The notes: generated by a model not told the origin, from the letters alone. A DNA stretch of 64,000 bases from Rhodanobacter sp. DHG33 (GCF_014843005.1 NZ_JACYXM010000002.1:679024-743023), one strand, 5' to 3'. Shown: positions 18,538 through 27,930, counted from the first letter of the stretch. Numbers and translations: made by a program.

Positions 18538-20538
18538 TCAATCCGACAGCGTCATCGCCATGACCTGCACGTTGGCATTGTTCGGCAGCGTGACGCTCTG
18601 CACCGTCTTGGCGTTGTTCAGAGTGAAGTTGTAGTTGTAGAGATAGAAGGTGCGGTTGTCCTTGGCGCCGGTATAGGTATCGCGGTAGGCCATCTTGTCG
18701 GCCTGCAATTCGCCGGCGTAGCTCTGCGGCGTGAACCAGTCGCTCATGCTCTGGGTGAAAGTCGATTTCGTACCGTCGGTGTAGGTGACGGTGAAGGCCT
18801 GGGAAGTCTGGTTGCCGTTTTCCGCGGTGGCCAGCAGATGCAAGGTGCTGAATTGGCCACCGGGCAAGGTGATTGTCTGACCCGCCGCGACCAGATCGTT
18901 GTTGGCGTTTGCAGCGCCGAACTGGTACGGGATGTTGTTGAAGGTCTGCGAAGAACCCAGCAGGGTCGCCGAATAGGCATCGCCCACATCGTCCAAGCCG
19001 CCGGTAGACGCAAAGGTGCTGCCGTCCGTATAGATGCCGATCCGGTCGAAGTACGAGGCCAGGTTGACCGAGGTCGGCGCGCCACCCGGATTGCTCAACG
19101 CATACGAGACGAGCACCACGTTGCGGTTGCTGGGCAGGGTGAGGCTCGCCACCGTCTTCGTGTTATTGATCGGGAACGAATAGCCGTACAGATAGAACGT
19201 GCGATTGTCTTTGGTGCCAGTACTGGTGTCGCGATACGCCATCGTGACGGCTTTCGATTCGCCGGTGTAGTTCGAGGGCGTGTACCAGTCGCTCAGGCTC
19301 TGGGTGATCAGCGTGCTGGTGCCGTCGGTGTAGTTGACCTGGAAGGTCTGCGACGCCTGACCGCCATTGATGCCGGTAGCCAGCAGGCTCAGCTCGCTGT
19401 ACTGGCCCTGCGGCAAGGTGATGGTGCCTTCGCTCCAGGCATTGACCGTGTTGGCGGAGCCGATAGAGAAGGTGTTGCCGTTCCAGCTCTGCGCGATGCC
19501 AAGCAGGGCGCTCGAGTAGGCGTAACCGTTGCCATCCAGGCCGCCGGTGGTGAACGAAGTGCCGTCGCTGTAGATGCCGTAAATCGGTACCGTGCTTACC
19601 ACGACCGCACCGACACCGACATTGATCGCATTGGCATAGGCGGCCGGTTCATCCCCGCCGTTGTAGGTCTTGCCCGCAACATCGTCGTACAGCCATAGGA
19701 AGCCGCCGGTGATACCGCAGGATGAGTGCCAGCTTGTCATCTGGCTTTGTACCTGCGGAGGTGTGTCGCCGCCAGACAAGGTGCTGTCCGCAAGGCCAGG
19801 GAACACCGGAACGCTGCCGAAATTCCACCCCGAGCATGGGCTGTTGCCCGCACCGCCGGAATAGGCCTGCAGGTGCACGCCGTCGACCGTACCGGGAAGT
19901 TGGGTGTTGATCTGCGAGACCACCGAAGTCCAGTACGAGGCGTTGGTATACGGCGAAATCGTGACGTGGTAGCCGAGGTTTCCAAGCATCACCGCGAAGG
20001 CCACGGTCGAGGCCGAGTCGTAGCTGTTCTCGTCATCGAAATCGATGGTGTCGATCGCCGGCAGGGCAGCCTTGATCGCCGCGAAGTCCTTGTAGAGGAT
20101 GCTACTCGTCCCCGTGCCTTGTGCATTGACCAGAGCCTTGATGTCCTGCCAGTCGCCCACGTTCGAAGAGCCAATGCTCAAGGTGATGCGCTTGGGTGTG
20201 CCTTGCTTCATTTGCACCAGGTCGGCCGCGAACGAGGGCCAGGTGTTGTTGCCCACATAGGTGCCGCCGGAAGTCAGCGGGAATTCGGCATTGAGGTTCA
20301 GATCGCCCGCGGAACTCACCTCGACACTCCAAACGATCACTTCGCTGAAGCCGGAGTTCTCGATCTCGGAGATATTGGCTGCTACGTGCTTGTACAGCGG
20401 ACCGCCGCCGTAGACGCCGGTGTAACCGGTGGTCTGAGCAGCAACCGTGCCGGCGGCTGCAAGACCCATGCAGACGGAGAGGCAAGACACCAACGGCTTA
20501 AGGCGGAAAATTGAATATCGACCCTTGGAATGCTTCAT
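18538..20538 (-). CDS. Secreted GH18-type glycoside hydrolase with two C-terminal sugar-binding-like repeats
   Basis: A 666-residue exported protein with a signal peptide (about 1-34, cleavage after VAAQ). Residues about 38-320 form a GH18-like barrel with a perfect catalytic DxxDxDxE motif at 163-170 (Glu170 the acid). GH18 enzymes include chitinases and endo-beta-N-acetylglucosaminidases; this one has the short-barrel look of ENGase-like members. Residues about 325-490 and 510-666 are two copies of a beta-rich repeat (IYSDGTSFxxxGGLDxxGxAYS, then DxRTFYLYxYxF), a module seen attached to bacterial glycosidases and probably binding carbohydrate. The start with MKHSKGRYS is chosen for its signal peptide. 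Confidence 0.78.
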   Translation of the reverse strand: MKHSKGRYSIFRLKPLVSCLSVCMGLAAAGTVAAQTTGYTGVYGGGPLYKHVAANISEIENSGFSEVIVWSVEVSSAGDLNLNAEFPLTSGGTYVGNNTWPSFAADLVQMKQGTPKRITLSIGSSNVGDWQDIKALVNAQGTGTSSILYKDFAAIKAALPAIDTIDFDDENSYDSASTVAFAVMLGNLGYHVTISPYTNASYWTSVVSQINTQLPGTVDGVHLQAYSGGAGNSPCSGWNFGSVPVFPGLADSTLSGGDTPPQVQSQMTSWHSSCGITGGFLWLYDDVAGKTYNGGDEPAAYANAINVGVGAVVVSTVPIYGIYSDGTSFTTGGLDGNGYAYSSALLGIAQSWNGNTFSIGSANTVNAWSEGTITLPQGQYSELSLLATGINGGQASQTFQVNYTDGTSTLITQSLSDWYTPSNYTGESKAVTMAYRDTSTGTKDNRTFYLYGYSFPINNTKTVASLTLPSNRNVVLVSYALSNPGGAPTSVNLASYFDRIGIYTDGSTFASTGGLDDVGDAYSATLLGSSQTFNNIPYQFGAANANNDLVAAGQTITLPGGQFSTLHLLATAENGNQTSQAFTVTYTDGTKSTFTQSMSDWFTPQSYAGELQADKMAYRDTYTGAKDNRTFYLYNYNFTLNNAKTVQSVTLPNNANVQVMAMTLSD

Positions 20539-20754
20539 GGCTATGGTTCCCCGAGCGGAATGAGGACGAGCCGCTTTCATTTACGTACTGCGCGAGCGGC
20601 CATGGGTTCAGGCCATGAAGGAAATCGGACAGCGCGTGACGGAAGGTCGACGCACCGCGACTCCTTCGCGAAGCCTGCGATGACGCAAATCGATCCACAC
20701 CTGGGCATGATTTGGCGATACCCATTCAAGTCATGCCTTGTATTCCCCAGCATT

Positions 20755-20844
20755 ATTTAGATCGATACAAATTTTAGTGAAAAGAAGGGCCTTCTTACTT
20801 GTTCTGGCCCAGCTTCTCGAGCATAAATATGGATCGATCTAAAT
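20755..20844. repeat. Inverted-repeat element in a long gene-free stretch
   Basis: ATTTAGATCGAT (20755-20766) has an exact inverted copy at 20833-20844, and midway lies a second palindrome, AAGAAGGGCCTTCTT (about 20781-20796). The surrounding gap, 20539-21446, is about 900 bases, AT-rich for this genome around 20750-21060, and shows no convincing gene. It may be a small non-autonomous mobile element remnant or a regulatory region. Confidence 0.4.
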
Positions 20845-21446
20845 TTACGAGGCAATGCATAGACATCGCCGCGTCGGCATCCATCGATACGGCATTGGAA
20901 AAGCCTTGTCAACAGGATTCTGTGCCGCCTGAGATTAGGACGTACGCAAAGCAATCGGGCTGGCGGGTAAGGAAGTCACTTATTTTCAATGTTGCCTTGC
21001 GTCATTTTTGGATCGAGACAATATTATTTTGGCATCCGACGGATGTTGCATCCGCAAAAAATCATTCATCGGTATCCCAGCATCACGGTGGCACTCAATG
21101 CTGTGCTGGTGCTGCCTTGGTTTATTCCGCGCACCTGATCGGCGGCGTCGAAGTCATGACTTCAGACAATTGACCCAGGAGCGCTGCTGCCATAGCGGCA
21201 GCAAGCTGTTAAACCCATTGACGCGCAATGCGCGAGCAGGGCGATCGGCGACTGTCATCTGGAATAGAACCAGCATCTGCTTTCGACCCGGAGGAGCCAT
21301 CCGGCCGCTTGATCTGGCTGTTACATGGCCACCGATCGAAATTTTGCCCATGCTTGGCATGTGCAGTTTGGGTTCGTGGCAGGAGAGCTGCGTGTGATTT
21401 GCGCCCATGGCACATCCACTTGCAAATCGCCTATGCGAGTTTTACA

Positions 21447-21464
21447 GTGAACCAAATGGTTCAC
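21447..21464 (+). promoter_or_regulatory. Palindromic operator overlapping the ArsR start codon
   Basis: GTGAACCA and TGGTTCAC form a perfect 18-base palindrome with a 2-base centre exactly over the first codons of the ArsR gene. It is a likely binding site for the encoded repressor. Confidence 0.6.
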
Positions 21465-21818
21465 TATCAAGCCCGTCTCGACGCAACGTTCGCCGCACTC
21501 TCCGATGTCACCCGACGCGGGGTGCTGGAGCAGCTCGGGGGTTCGGACGCCTCGATCACCGACCTTGCCCAAAGGTTTCGCATGACCCTTACGGGCATGA
21601 AGAAGCACGTCAGCATCTTGGAGCAGGCAGGGCTCGTGACCACGGAGAAGGTCGGGCGCGTACGAACCTGCAAGCTCGGACTGCGCCGGCTGGAAGAAGA
21701 GGCCGCCTGGATCGAGCAGCACCGCCAACTGTGGAACGCGCGCTTCGACGCGCTGGACAAGCTTGTCGAACAACTGAAACGCAAGGAGAAGGCAGATGCC
21801 CAAAGAAAAAGCAGGTAG
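21447..21818 (+). CDS. ArsR-family transcriptional repressor
   Basis: A 123-residue winged-helix regulator. LDATFAALSDVTRRGVLEQL and LAQRFRMTLTGMKKHVSILE, then AGLVTTEKVGRVRTCKL, are the ArsR/SmtB wHTH core. The metal-binding Cys motifs of classical ArsR are absent; this is the subfamily that pairs with AHSA1/SRPBCC genes, as here, where the next gene overlaps by 23 bases. GTG 21447 (product starting MNQMVHY) is preferred because related proteins start with a similar NxMV sequence; ATG 21456 is the alternative. It likely represses its own three-gene operon. Confidence 0.88.
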   Translation: MNQMVHYQARLDATFAALSDVTRRGVLEQLGGSDASITDLAQRFRMTLTGMKKHVSILEQAGLVTTEKVGRVRTCKLGLRRLEEEAAWIEQHRQLWNARFDALDKLVEQLKRKEKADAQRKSR

Positions 21819-22296
21819 TTCCACCGCCGTGAACCACACCGCCGTGAAACGCAAGTCGGACTTCGAACTCGTCGTGACGCGAGCGTTCAACGCTCCGGCA
21901 CACATCGTCTTCGAAGCATGGAGCAACCCCGAATTGTTCAAGCTTTGGTGGGTTCCGAAGTCGGCGGGCATGTCGCTGGTCTCGTGCGACATGGACATCC
22001 GTACCGGGGGAACCTACCGCCTCGTGTTCAGCCATCCGGCCTTCGATCAACCGATGGCATTTTTCGGCACGTACAGCGAGGTAACCCCGCACAAGCGTCT
22101 CGTATGGACGAACGAAGAAAGCGATCAAGGCGCCGTGACCACGGTGACGTTCGAAGAAAACGACGGCAAGACGCTGGTCACCTTCCACGAACGCTATCCC
22201 ACAACAGAAGCTCTCGACGAAGCCCTCGCCGGTTCGGCGGAAGGCCTGCCCGAACAGTTCGCACAGCTGGACGAGTTGCTCGCAGACAGATCCTGA
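21796..22296 (+). CDS. AHSA1/SRPBCC-domain protein
   Basis: A 166-residue protein of the START/Bet v1-like superfamily, activator-of-Hsp90 homology-1 type. Signatures are FELVVTRAFNAPAHIVFEAW, then LFKLWWVP near the N-terminus and DIRTGGTYRLVF in the middle. These proteins bind hydrophobic ligands in a deep pocket; in bacteria they commonly sit behind an ArsR repressor. AAGGAGAAGG precedes the ATG, and the start lies inside the end of the ArsR gene (translational coupling). The ligand is unknown. Confidence 0.88.
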   Translation: MPKEKAGSSTAVNHTAVKRKSDFELVVTRAFNAPAHIVFEAWSNPELFKLWWVPKSAGMSLVSCDMDIRTGGTYRLVFSHPAFDQPMAFFGTYSEVTPHKRLVWTNEESDQGAVTTVTFEENDGKTLVTFHERYPTTEALDEALAGSAEGLPEQFAQLDELLADRS

Positions 22297-22325
22297 CCGC
22301 ACCGCGGCCGCCGATGTATGGAAGA

Positions 22326-22364
22326 GGCGCCGAACTGGCCTGCTGCGCTGGCCAGTTCGGCGCC
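22326..22364 (+). terminator. Hairpin between AHSA1 and hydrolase genes
   Basis: A perfect 15-bp stem, GGCGCCGAACTGGCC (22326-22340) with 22350-22364, around a 9-base loop, directly before the hydrolase ribosome site. No T-run follows, so it may be an attenuator or mRNA stabiliser within the operon. Confidence 0.5.
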
Positions 22365-22377
22365 ACGTGAGGACGAT

Positions 22378-23262
22378 ATGATCAGACGCGATTTCCTGAA
22401 GACGGCCATGGCGACCGCCGTGCTGACTGCGGTCCTTCCCGTTCGAGCCAAGCAGACTCTCGCCGTTTCGAACGGGCATTTTGCCGACGTCAACGGCCAG
22501 CATCTTTTTTACAGCGTGCATGGCACCGGCAAGCCGCTCATTCTTCTCCACGGCGGCATCGACCCGGACAGCTTCGGGAGCAATCTGGCCAGACTGGCCA
22601 AGGGCCGGCAGGTGATCGCCGTCCATCTCCAGGCACATGGGCGCACGCCGGACACCGACAGGCCACTGCGCAGCGAAACGATGGGCGACGACATTGCCGC
22701 CCTGATCGGCGATCTGAACCTCGGCAAGGCCGACGTCATGGGCTACTCGCTGGGCGCCAGCGTCGCACTGCAGGCCGCCATCCGCCATCCCGACGTGGTC
22801 GACCGGCTCGTGCTCGTGTCCGCGGCGATGAGGCAGGACGGCTTTTATCCTGAGGTGGTGACGGCCTTCAAACAGCTGGAGGCCAACGCCGCCACGCTCG
22901 GCCCTAGCGTCAAGGCATCGCCGTTAGGGGCGACCTATCCCGGTGTCGATTGGACCAACCTCTTCAGGAAAGTCGGCGACCTGACCAAACGCCCCTTCGA
23001 CTGGAGCGCCGATGTCGCCAGGCTCCAGACACGCACGCTGCTGGTCTTTGCCGACGCCGACGCCATCCGGCCCGAACACATGGTCGAGTTCTGGAAGGCG
23101 CTGGGCGGCGGCCGGCGCGATGCCGGGATCGACGGTTCGCTGCGGCCCGCAAACGAACTCGCCATCCTGCCGAACACCACCCACTACACGGTCCCTGTCG
23201 ATCCGATGCTGCCGGAAATCGTCGAACGCTACCTAGGAGTCGCGTCGAAGGCCGTAGGTTAG
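22378..23262 (+). CDS. Exported alpha/beta hydrolase
   Basis: A 294-residue protein. The N-terminus MIRRDFLKTAMATAVLTAVLP looks like a twin-arginine-type signal, so it is probably periplasmic. The hydrolase fold is clear: oxyanion LLHGG near 57-60, nucleophile elbow GYSLGAS with Ser124, and a C-terminal His in NTTHYTVP. The acid is probably Asp in the FADADAIRPEH segment. Substrate is unknown; relatives are esterases and haloperoxidase-like enzymes. GAGGA lies just upstream of ATG 22378. It follows the ArsR/AHSA1 pair on the same strand, so it is likely co-regulated. Confidence 0.86.
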   Translation: MIRRDFLKTAMATAVLTAVLPVRAKQTLAVSNGHFADVNGQHLFYSVHGTGKPLILLHGGIDPDSFGSNLARLAKGRQVIAVHLQAHGRTPDTDRPLRSETMGDDIAALIGDLNLGKADVMGYSLGASVALQAAIRHPDVVDRLVLVSAAMRQDGFYPEVVTAFKQLEANAATLGPSVKASPLGATYPGVDWTNLFRKVGDLTKRPFDWSADVARLQTRTLLVFADADAIRPEHMVEFWKALGGGRRDAGIDGSLRPANELAILPNTTHYTVPVDPMLPEIVERYLGVASKAVG

Positions 23263-23467
23263 GGACTGCGAAGCGCTCACGAAGCTATCAGGGTAGGGAA
23301 GAGTTACGCGTGTCCTTCGATATTTGAACAGCCGGACATGTCACTCGCGGACACGTGATGATCCATGAGTGAAGATGATTGTGATCTGACTCCCCACTAT
23401 GCGGCCACACGGCATGGTATTGAGAGAGCCGGGATACTCAGTAATCGGCTGATCGAGGCAGGGGACA

Positions 23468-24490
23468 ATGAAGCGTCTGATCATCTGTGCCGACGGAACC
23501 TGGAACATCCGCGATCAGCTTGACGGTACGACGCGCAAGCGGCGCCCCACCAATGTCACGAAGCTGGCTCGTTCCGTACTGCCGCGATCGGCCAATGGCA
23601 CGGATCAGATCGTGTTCTACCACGACGGTGTGGGCACCGGTCATGGCTTGGACAAATGGTCGGGCGGCGCCTTCGGCAGCGGGATCGAGCAAAACGTGCG
23701 CGAGCTCTATCGGGCCATCGTGTACAACTATGCACCCGGTGACGAGATTTACCTGTTCGGGTTCAGCCGTGGTGCTTTCACGGTTCGAACGCTCAGCGGG
23801 TTCATGTGCTTTGCCGGGCTGCTGGAGAAGGGCGACGACTACTTTGTTCCGGACCTCTACGCCTGCTACGTGGCGCAACAGGGTCCTGGTACGGACATGT
23901 GGACCCAAGCCAATGGCCATGTTCTGCACCCGCGGCCTTGCCCACCCATCCACATGATCGGTGTCTGGGATACCGTCGGCGCGCTGGGCGCGCCCGGTTT
24001 GCTCGGGCAGCTGTTCAACGCCGACAAATACAAGTACCACGACATCGGCTTGACGCCGCACATTCGACACGCGTACCAGGCGCTGGCAATCGACGAGCGG
24101 CGCAGGCCTTTTCTTCCCAGCATTTGGGAAAAGCCGGCGGGATGGGCGGGCGAACTCGACCAGGTATGGTTCCCCGGCATGCATTGCAACGTCGGCGGCG
24201 GCTACACCCCGGACGGCTTGGCCAACGGTGCTCTGCACTGGATGGTGAACAAGGCAAAAAGCCTAGGCGTACAGTTCGACGATGACTACCTGAAGTACTT
24301 CGAGCCGCATTACGACTCCTTTTTGGCGGACTCGATGACACCGCTCTATCGGGTGCTGAGACCGGTGAGCCGTCCCGTGTGCCGCGGTATCAACAGTTGC
24401 GAGTCCGTTCATCCGTCCGCCTTCGCACGAATGAATGACCCACGGACACAATACCGTCCTTCGAATCTCTCAGTACTTGGCGAGACGTAG
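23468..24490 (+). CDS. DUF2235 family alpha/beta hydrolase (Tle1-like domain)
   Basis: A 340-residue protein matching DUF2235 from its first residues (KRLIICADGTWN) through the nucleophile GFSRGA (Ser100) and WFPGMHCNVGGGY (Asp/His region). This domain is found in type VI secretion phospholipase effectors (Tle1) and in housekeeping hydrolases. No signal peptide, VgrG or immunity gene is nearby, so a stand-alone cytosolic hydrolase is more likely than an effector. AGGGGAC lies 4 bases before the ATG. A hairpin follows the stop. Confidence 0.87.
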   Translation: MKRLIICADGTWNIRDQLDGTTRKRRPTNVTKLARSVLPRSANGTDQIVFYHDGVGTGHGLDKWSGGAFGSGIEQNVRELYRAIVYNYAPGDEIYLFGFSRGAFTVRTLSGFMCFAGLLEKGDDYFVPDLYACYVAQQGPGTDMWTQANGHVLHPRPCPPIHMIGVWDTVGALGAPGLLGQLFNADKYKYHDIGLTPHIRHAYQALAIDERRRPFLPSIWEKPAGWAGELDQVWFPGMHCNVGGGYTPDGLANGALHWMVNKAKSLGVQFDDDYLKYFEPHYDSFLADSMTPLYRVLRPVSRPVCRGINSCESVHPSAFARMNDPRTQYRPSNLSVLGET

Positions 24491-24572
24491 TCCGGGTCCG
24501 CAGGGTATGTTCAAGTCGAGCTCAATGTGAGCAGCGTCAAAGGCTGCCTTCTTATGCGCACGATTAGAGCCA

Positions 24573-24608
24573 CGACAAACGTTTGAGGAAGCCCTCAAGC
24601 GTTTGTCG
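24573..24608. terminator. Bidirectional terminator-like hairpin
   Basis: CGACAAACGTTTGAGG (24573-24588) pairs with CCTCAAGCGTTTGTCG (24593-24608) with one mismatch and a 4-base loop. It lies between the convergent DUF2235 and TonB-receptor genes. Confidence 0.65.
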
Positions 24609-24639
24609 CAGAACGATTCAGTTCGATAGGTGGCGGGCA

Positions 24640-27600
24640 TCAGAAGTCATAGGTTGCGCTCAGGCGCACGAAGCGCGGTTGCTGGCGTACCACGGCCGAG
24701 CCATATAGCGGATCCGGCGTGTTCGGCGAAATCTGGTAGTACGGATAAGCGTTGAGTATGGCTTGCGAGTTGAACAGGTTGAACACGCTCAGCGACAGGC
24801 CGAGCTTGTGGTCGGCAAAGGCAGGTCGATACGTGGTGCTCACGTCGACCTGCTTGTTCCACGGCAGGCGGTGCGTGCCCGGCGGCGAGGGCTGGCCGCC
24901 GCACCAGTGGTAGTAGCTGCCGTAGCCATCCGGATCGGTCTGGTTCGGACCGTAGAAGCCCAGGCAGTTGCGCGGATTGCCCGACACCACCGAGACATTC
25001 CCCGACACCAGCCATTCCGGCGTGAACTGGTAATAGCCGAACAGCTTGATCTGGTGCGTGTGGTCGTTGCTCTGTGCACCGTTGCTGGAGGACATCAGCG
25101 CAGGGAAATCCCAGTCGATACTGGTGGACGCCGCAGTCTGCTGGATGTCCGAACGCAGCTGTCCTTCGGTATCGCCGTAGCTGCGCGAGAACACGTAGTC
25201 GATCTTGCCGTACCAGTGGCCGTCGAACGGATGCTCCAGGAAGGTCTCCAGCGCGTAGTACTGGCGCTTGAGCGGCGGGAAGCCGAACTCGGCATTGGAC
25301 AGCGTGACGCTGCGATAGACCCCGCTGGTGTCCGCCACCGTGAAGGTGTTCGCGCGACCCGGGTTGATCAGATAGCAGCTGTTGGTGGCCGTGACGTCAT
25401 AGCCCAGCGTGGCGGCCTTGGCCTCGATGGCGGAGACGTCGCAATAGTCGTCGATGCCGTTGCGCAGCACGCGTCGGGTGAGCTTGGCGCCGTAGGTCCA
25501 GGAAGCGCCAAGGGTCTTGTTGAAGCCGAGGATGAACTCATCCTGGTATTCGGCCTTGATGTTCTGTGCCGTCACCGTCTTGGGATCCGGCAGCACGCCG
25601 TAGGTGTTGTTGGGCGACACCGGGTTGGAGAACGCCGTGAGACCGGTGGGCGTGCCGTCGGCGGCGATGCCGCCGTAGGTGAAGTACTGCTGGGTCGCCA
25701 CATAGGCGCCTGCAGCGTTCAGCGCCGGGTTGAGCGGCAGGCCCAGGTAGTAGCGACCGGCGTTGCCGAACACCTTGAAGCTGGCATCGCCGTTCACGTC
25801 CCAACTGAAGCCAAGGCGTGGCGCCCATTGCGCGCTGCGCTGACGGATATAGGCCTGACCATCGGCGTTGTAGTCGGTGAACTGGTCGTTGCGCAGTCCC
25901 AGCGAGAGCAGCCAGCGGTCGTTGAGCTGCCACTTGTCCTCGATGTACTGCGCGCGCTGCGCCGAACGAACGCTGGCGATGGAGCTGTCGACGTACTTGA
26001 TGGCGTAGTAGCCCGAAGCGCCATTGGGATAATTGGCCGGTGCACCCACGCCAAGATTCGGGATCAACGCGGTGGTGGGTGTGGTGGTGTAGGCGTAATC
26101 CCAGTAGTAGCCGGGGCCGGAGGTCTGGCTGCCCTGGTCGATGGCACGCGAGTTCTGGTTGTCGATGCCGACCGACAACGTGTGCGTGCCGAGCTGGTAG
26201 CTCAGGTCGATGCGCAGATTGTTGGTGGTGTCGTGGCGGTTCGGGTTGTACAGCGAAGAGGTGACCTGGCTGTTGCCGATGGGCGATGCGCCGTTGAGGT
26301 AGGCCGGGTTCTGGTTTTGCGTGTCGGTGACGTAGGTGAGGTTGCTGTTGTAGTTGCCCGGCACGTCATAGTTGGCCAGGCTCATCTGACCGTAGAGGGC
26401 CGAGAAGGTCAGGTTGTCGGTCACGTAGCTGGTGAACTTGGCGGTATACAGATTGCCGCCAGTCTTGGTGTTGTCCGCGTCGTTGATGAAGCTGCCGCGC
26501 GCCAGGGTGTTGTAGTCGTAGTTGTAGATGGCACCCGAGGTCTCGTCCTTGTTCGATGCTGCGGTCACCTCCAGGATGTTGCTGTCGGTGATGTTCCAGT
26601 CCAGCTTGCCGTACCACTTGGGCTGGTTGTAGCGATAGCTCACGTAAGGCGAGGCGCTGGTCACGTTGTTCAGCGTGTTGCCTTGCTGCTTCGATGCCTC
26701 GACGGCGAGGAACAGGAACAGTTTGTCCTTGATCAGCGGGCCGCCGAGGTAGGCATCGTAGGTGGTCGTCCACTGGCGGTTCTTGCTGTTCGGGTCGTAG
26801 AGACTGCCGGCAACCGGCGAGGCAGGCAGGCCGTTGGTGTAATAGGTATTGGTGCCGTTGGCCTGGGCGAACTCCGGCTCCCACAGCACCTGCGCACCGA
26901 AATGCCACTCGTTGGTGCCGCGCTTGCCCACCATGTTGATCACGCCGCCATCCGACCGCCCGTACTGCGCGCTGTAGCCGCCGGTGTAGATCTCCTGCTG
27001 TTCGATGGCGCCGTAAGGCAGCGCGAGGCCGCCGAGCCCGCGCTGCGGTTCGGTAGTGTTGAAGCCGTTGATGTAATAGGCGTTCTCGCTGGCCGACGAA
27101 CCGCCAAAGGTCGCCAGCGACTGGCCGGTGGGGCCGGTATAGCCGCCGCTGTTGTTGACCACGCCGGGGGCAAGCAGGGCGATGGCCTCGGCCGAGCGAG
27201 CCAAGGGCAAGCGCGCCAGCTCCTGCGACGTGATGACGGTGCGCGAGTCGACGGTGGTCACATCGATGGCCGGCGTGGCGTTGGCGGTGACGTTGACCGC
27301 GCCAAGATTCTTCGCGGCCTCGAAAGACACTTCCGTGCCCGCGCCCACGCGCAACGAAATATCGCTACGTGTGTCTACCACATTGCCATCGCGCAGCAGC
27401 GACACCGTATATGTGCCCAGGGGGAGCTCCGCCGCGTTGTAATGGCCATGGTTGTCCACGGCCACGGTGCGGCTGATGCCGGTACTACTCTTGATCAGCA
27501 CGCTGTCGTCGCGTGCGTCGGGCACCTGGCCGAAGATGCTGCCGGTCGTGGACTGGGAAAAAGCAGGCGCGACATGCAGCGCGAGAAAGGTGGCGACGGC

Positions 27601-27642
27601 AAGTGCGCCGCCCTGCAGGCGGAAGTGACTGGAGCGATTCAA
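24640..27642 (-). CDS. TonB-dependent receptor, Oar-like, with carboxypeptidase-regulatory domain
   Basis: A protein of about 1,000 residues in the outer membrane. After a signal peptide (cleavage near APAFSQ) comes a carboxypeptidase-regulatory-like domain (about residues 35-110), then a plug domain (VITSQELARLPLARSAEAIA) and a large beta-barrel ending in the terminal aromatic signature RLSATYDF. This architecture is that of Oar-type receptors, often linked to peptide, protein or carbohydrate uptake. No ATG fits the signal peptide; TTG at 27642 gives MNRSSHFRLQGG and a good leader. ATG 27738 would add 32 poorly fitting residues. The adjacent LytS/LytTR pair may be its regulator. Confidence 0.9.
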   Translation of the reverse strand: MNRSSHFRLQGGALAVATFLALHVAPAFSQSTTGSIFGQVPDARDDSVLIKSSTGISRTVAVDNHGHYNAAELPLGTYTVSLLRDGNVVDTRSDISLRVGAGTEVSFEAAKNLGAVNVTANATPAIDVTTVDSRTVITSQELARLPLARSAEAIALLAPGVVNNSGGYTGPTGQSLATFGGSSASENAYYINGFNTTEPQRGLGGLALPYGAIEQQEIYTGGYSAQYGRSDGGVINMVGKRGTNEWHFGAQVLWEPEFAQANGTNTYYTNGLPASPVAGSLYDPNSKNRQWTTTYDAYLGGPLIKDKLFLFLAVEASKQQGNTLNNVTSASPYVSYRYNQPKWYGKLDWNITDSNILEVTAASNKDETSGAIYNYDYNTLARGSFINDADNTKTGGNLYTAKFTSYVTDNLTFSALYGQMSLANYDVPGNYNSNLTYVTDTQNQNPAYLNGASPIGNSQVTSSLYNPNRHDTTNNLRIDLSYQLGTHTLSVGIDNQNSRAIDQGSQTSGPGYYWDYAYTTTPTTALIPNLGVGAPANYPNGASGYYAIKYVDSSIASVRSAQRAQYIEDKWQLNDRWLLSLGLRNDQFTDYNADGQAYIRQRSAQWAPRLGFSWDVNGDASFKVFGNAGRYYLGLPLNPALNAAGAYVATQQYFTYGGIAADGTPTGLTAFSNPVSPNNTYGVLPDPKTVTAQNIKAEYQDEFILGFNKTLGASWTYGAKLTRRVLRNGIDDYCDVSAIEAKAATLGYDVTATNSCYLINPGRANTFTVADTSGVYRSVTLSNAEFGFPPLKRQYYALETFLEHPFDGHWYGKIDYVFSRSYGDTEGQLRSDIQQTAASTSIDWDFPALMSSSNGAQSNDHTHQIKLFGYYQFTPEWLVSGNVSVVSGNPRNCLGFYGPNQTDPDGYGSYYHWCGGQPSPPGTHRLPWNKQVDVSTTYRPAFADHKLGLSLSVFNLFNSQAILNAYPYYQISPNTPDPLYGSAVVRQQPRFVRLSATYDF

Positions 27643-27918
27643 GGCGATTCTCTCGATGGGGACATGGTGTGGGTGTGCCGCCCGGCGCGTCCATGCGCAG
27701 GGTGCAAGCCGGGATTCGGCGGTGATGCGTAACCCCATGCCAGGAGCAGGGGAGGGGAACTACTCCTGGCGGCTTGCCGGTGTGTCCCGCATTACGTCGC
27801 GGGGTACCGGGCTCGATGCTGATGTAATCGCATCCTTGAATCGGTTTAAAGACCTAGCGGCATGGTGATTCGAGCCATCAATATGGCTACTGGTTATAAG
27901 CGTGGTCTATGTGGTGGC

Positions 27919-27930
27919 GGAAGCGCTTTC
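27919..27930. promoter_or_regulatory. Possible LacI-type half-palindromic operator
   Basis: GGAAGCGCTTTC, centred on AAGCGCTT, lies in the 418-base gap upstream of the TonB receptor. Its centre resembles LacI-family operators that control receptor genes in Xanthomonadales. No LacI gene is in the window, so this is only a suggestion. The rest of the gap shows nothing definite. Confidence 0.25.

Noticed and set aside
18353..18634. A 93-codon plus-strand frame after the HAF gene
   Set aside because: It contains the strong hairpin at 18467-18500 and overlaps the end of the GH18-like gene; no ribosome site or homology.
20799..21397. Several overlapping plus-strand frames of 120-130 codons in the 20.5-21.4 kb gap
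   Set aside because: No ribosome sites, no recognisable domains, and mutually overlapping frames; treated as non-coding.
23468..24490. DUF2235 gene as a type VI secretion effector
   Set aside because: No VgrG, PAAR, adaptor or immunity gene is next to it and it lacks a targeting domain.
24763..27732. Very long plus-strand frame opposite the TonB receptor
   Set aside because: Its composition (Val/Arg/Gly-rich, no domain) is a shadow of the receptor gene's codon bias.
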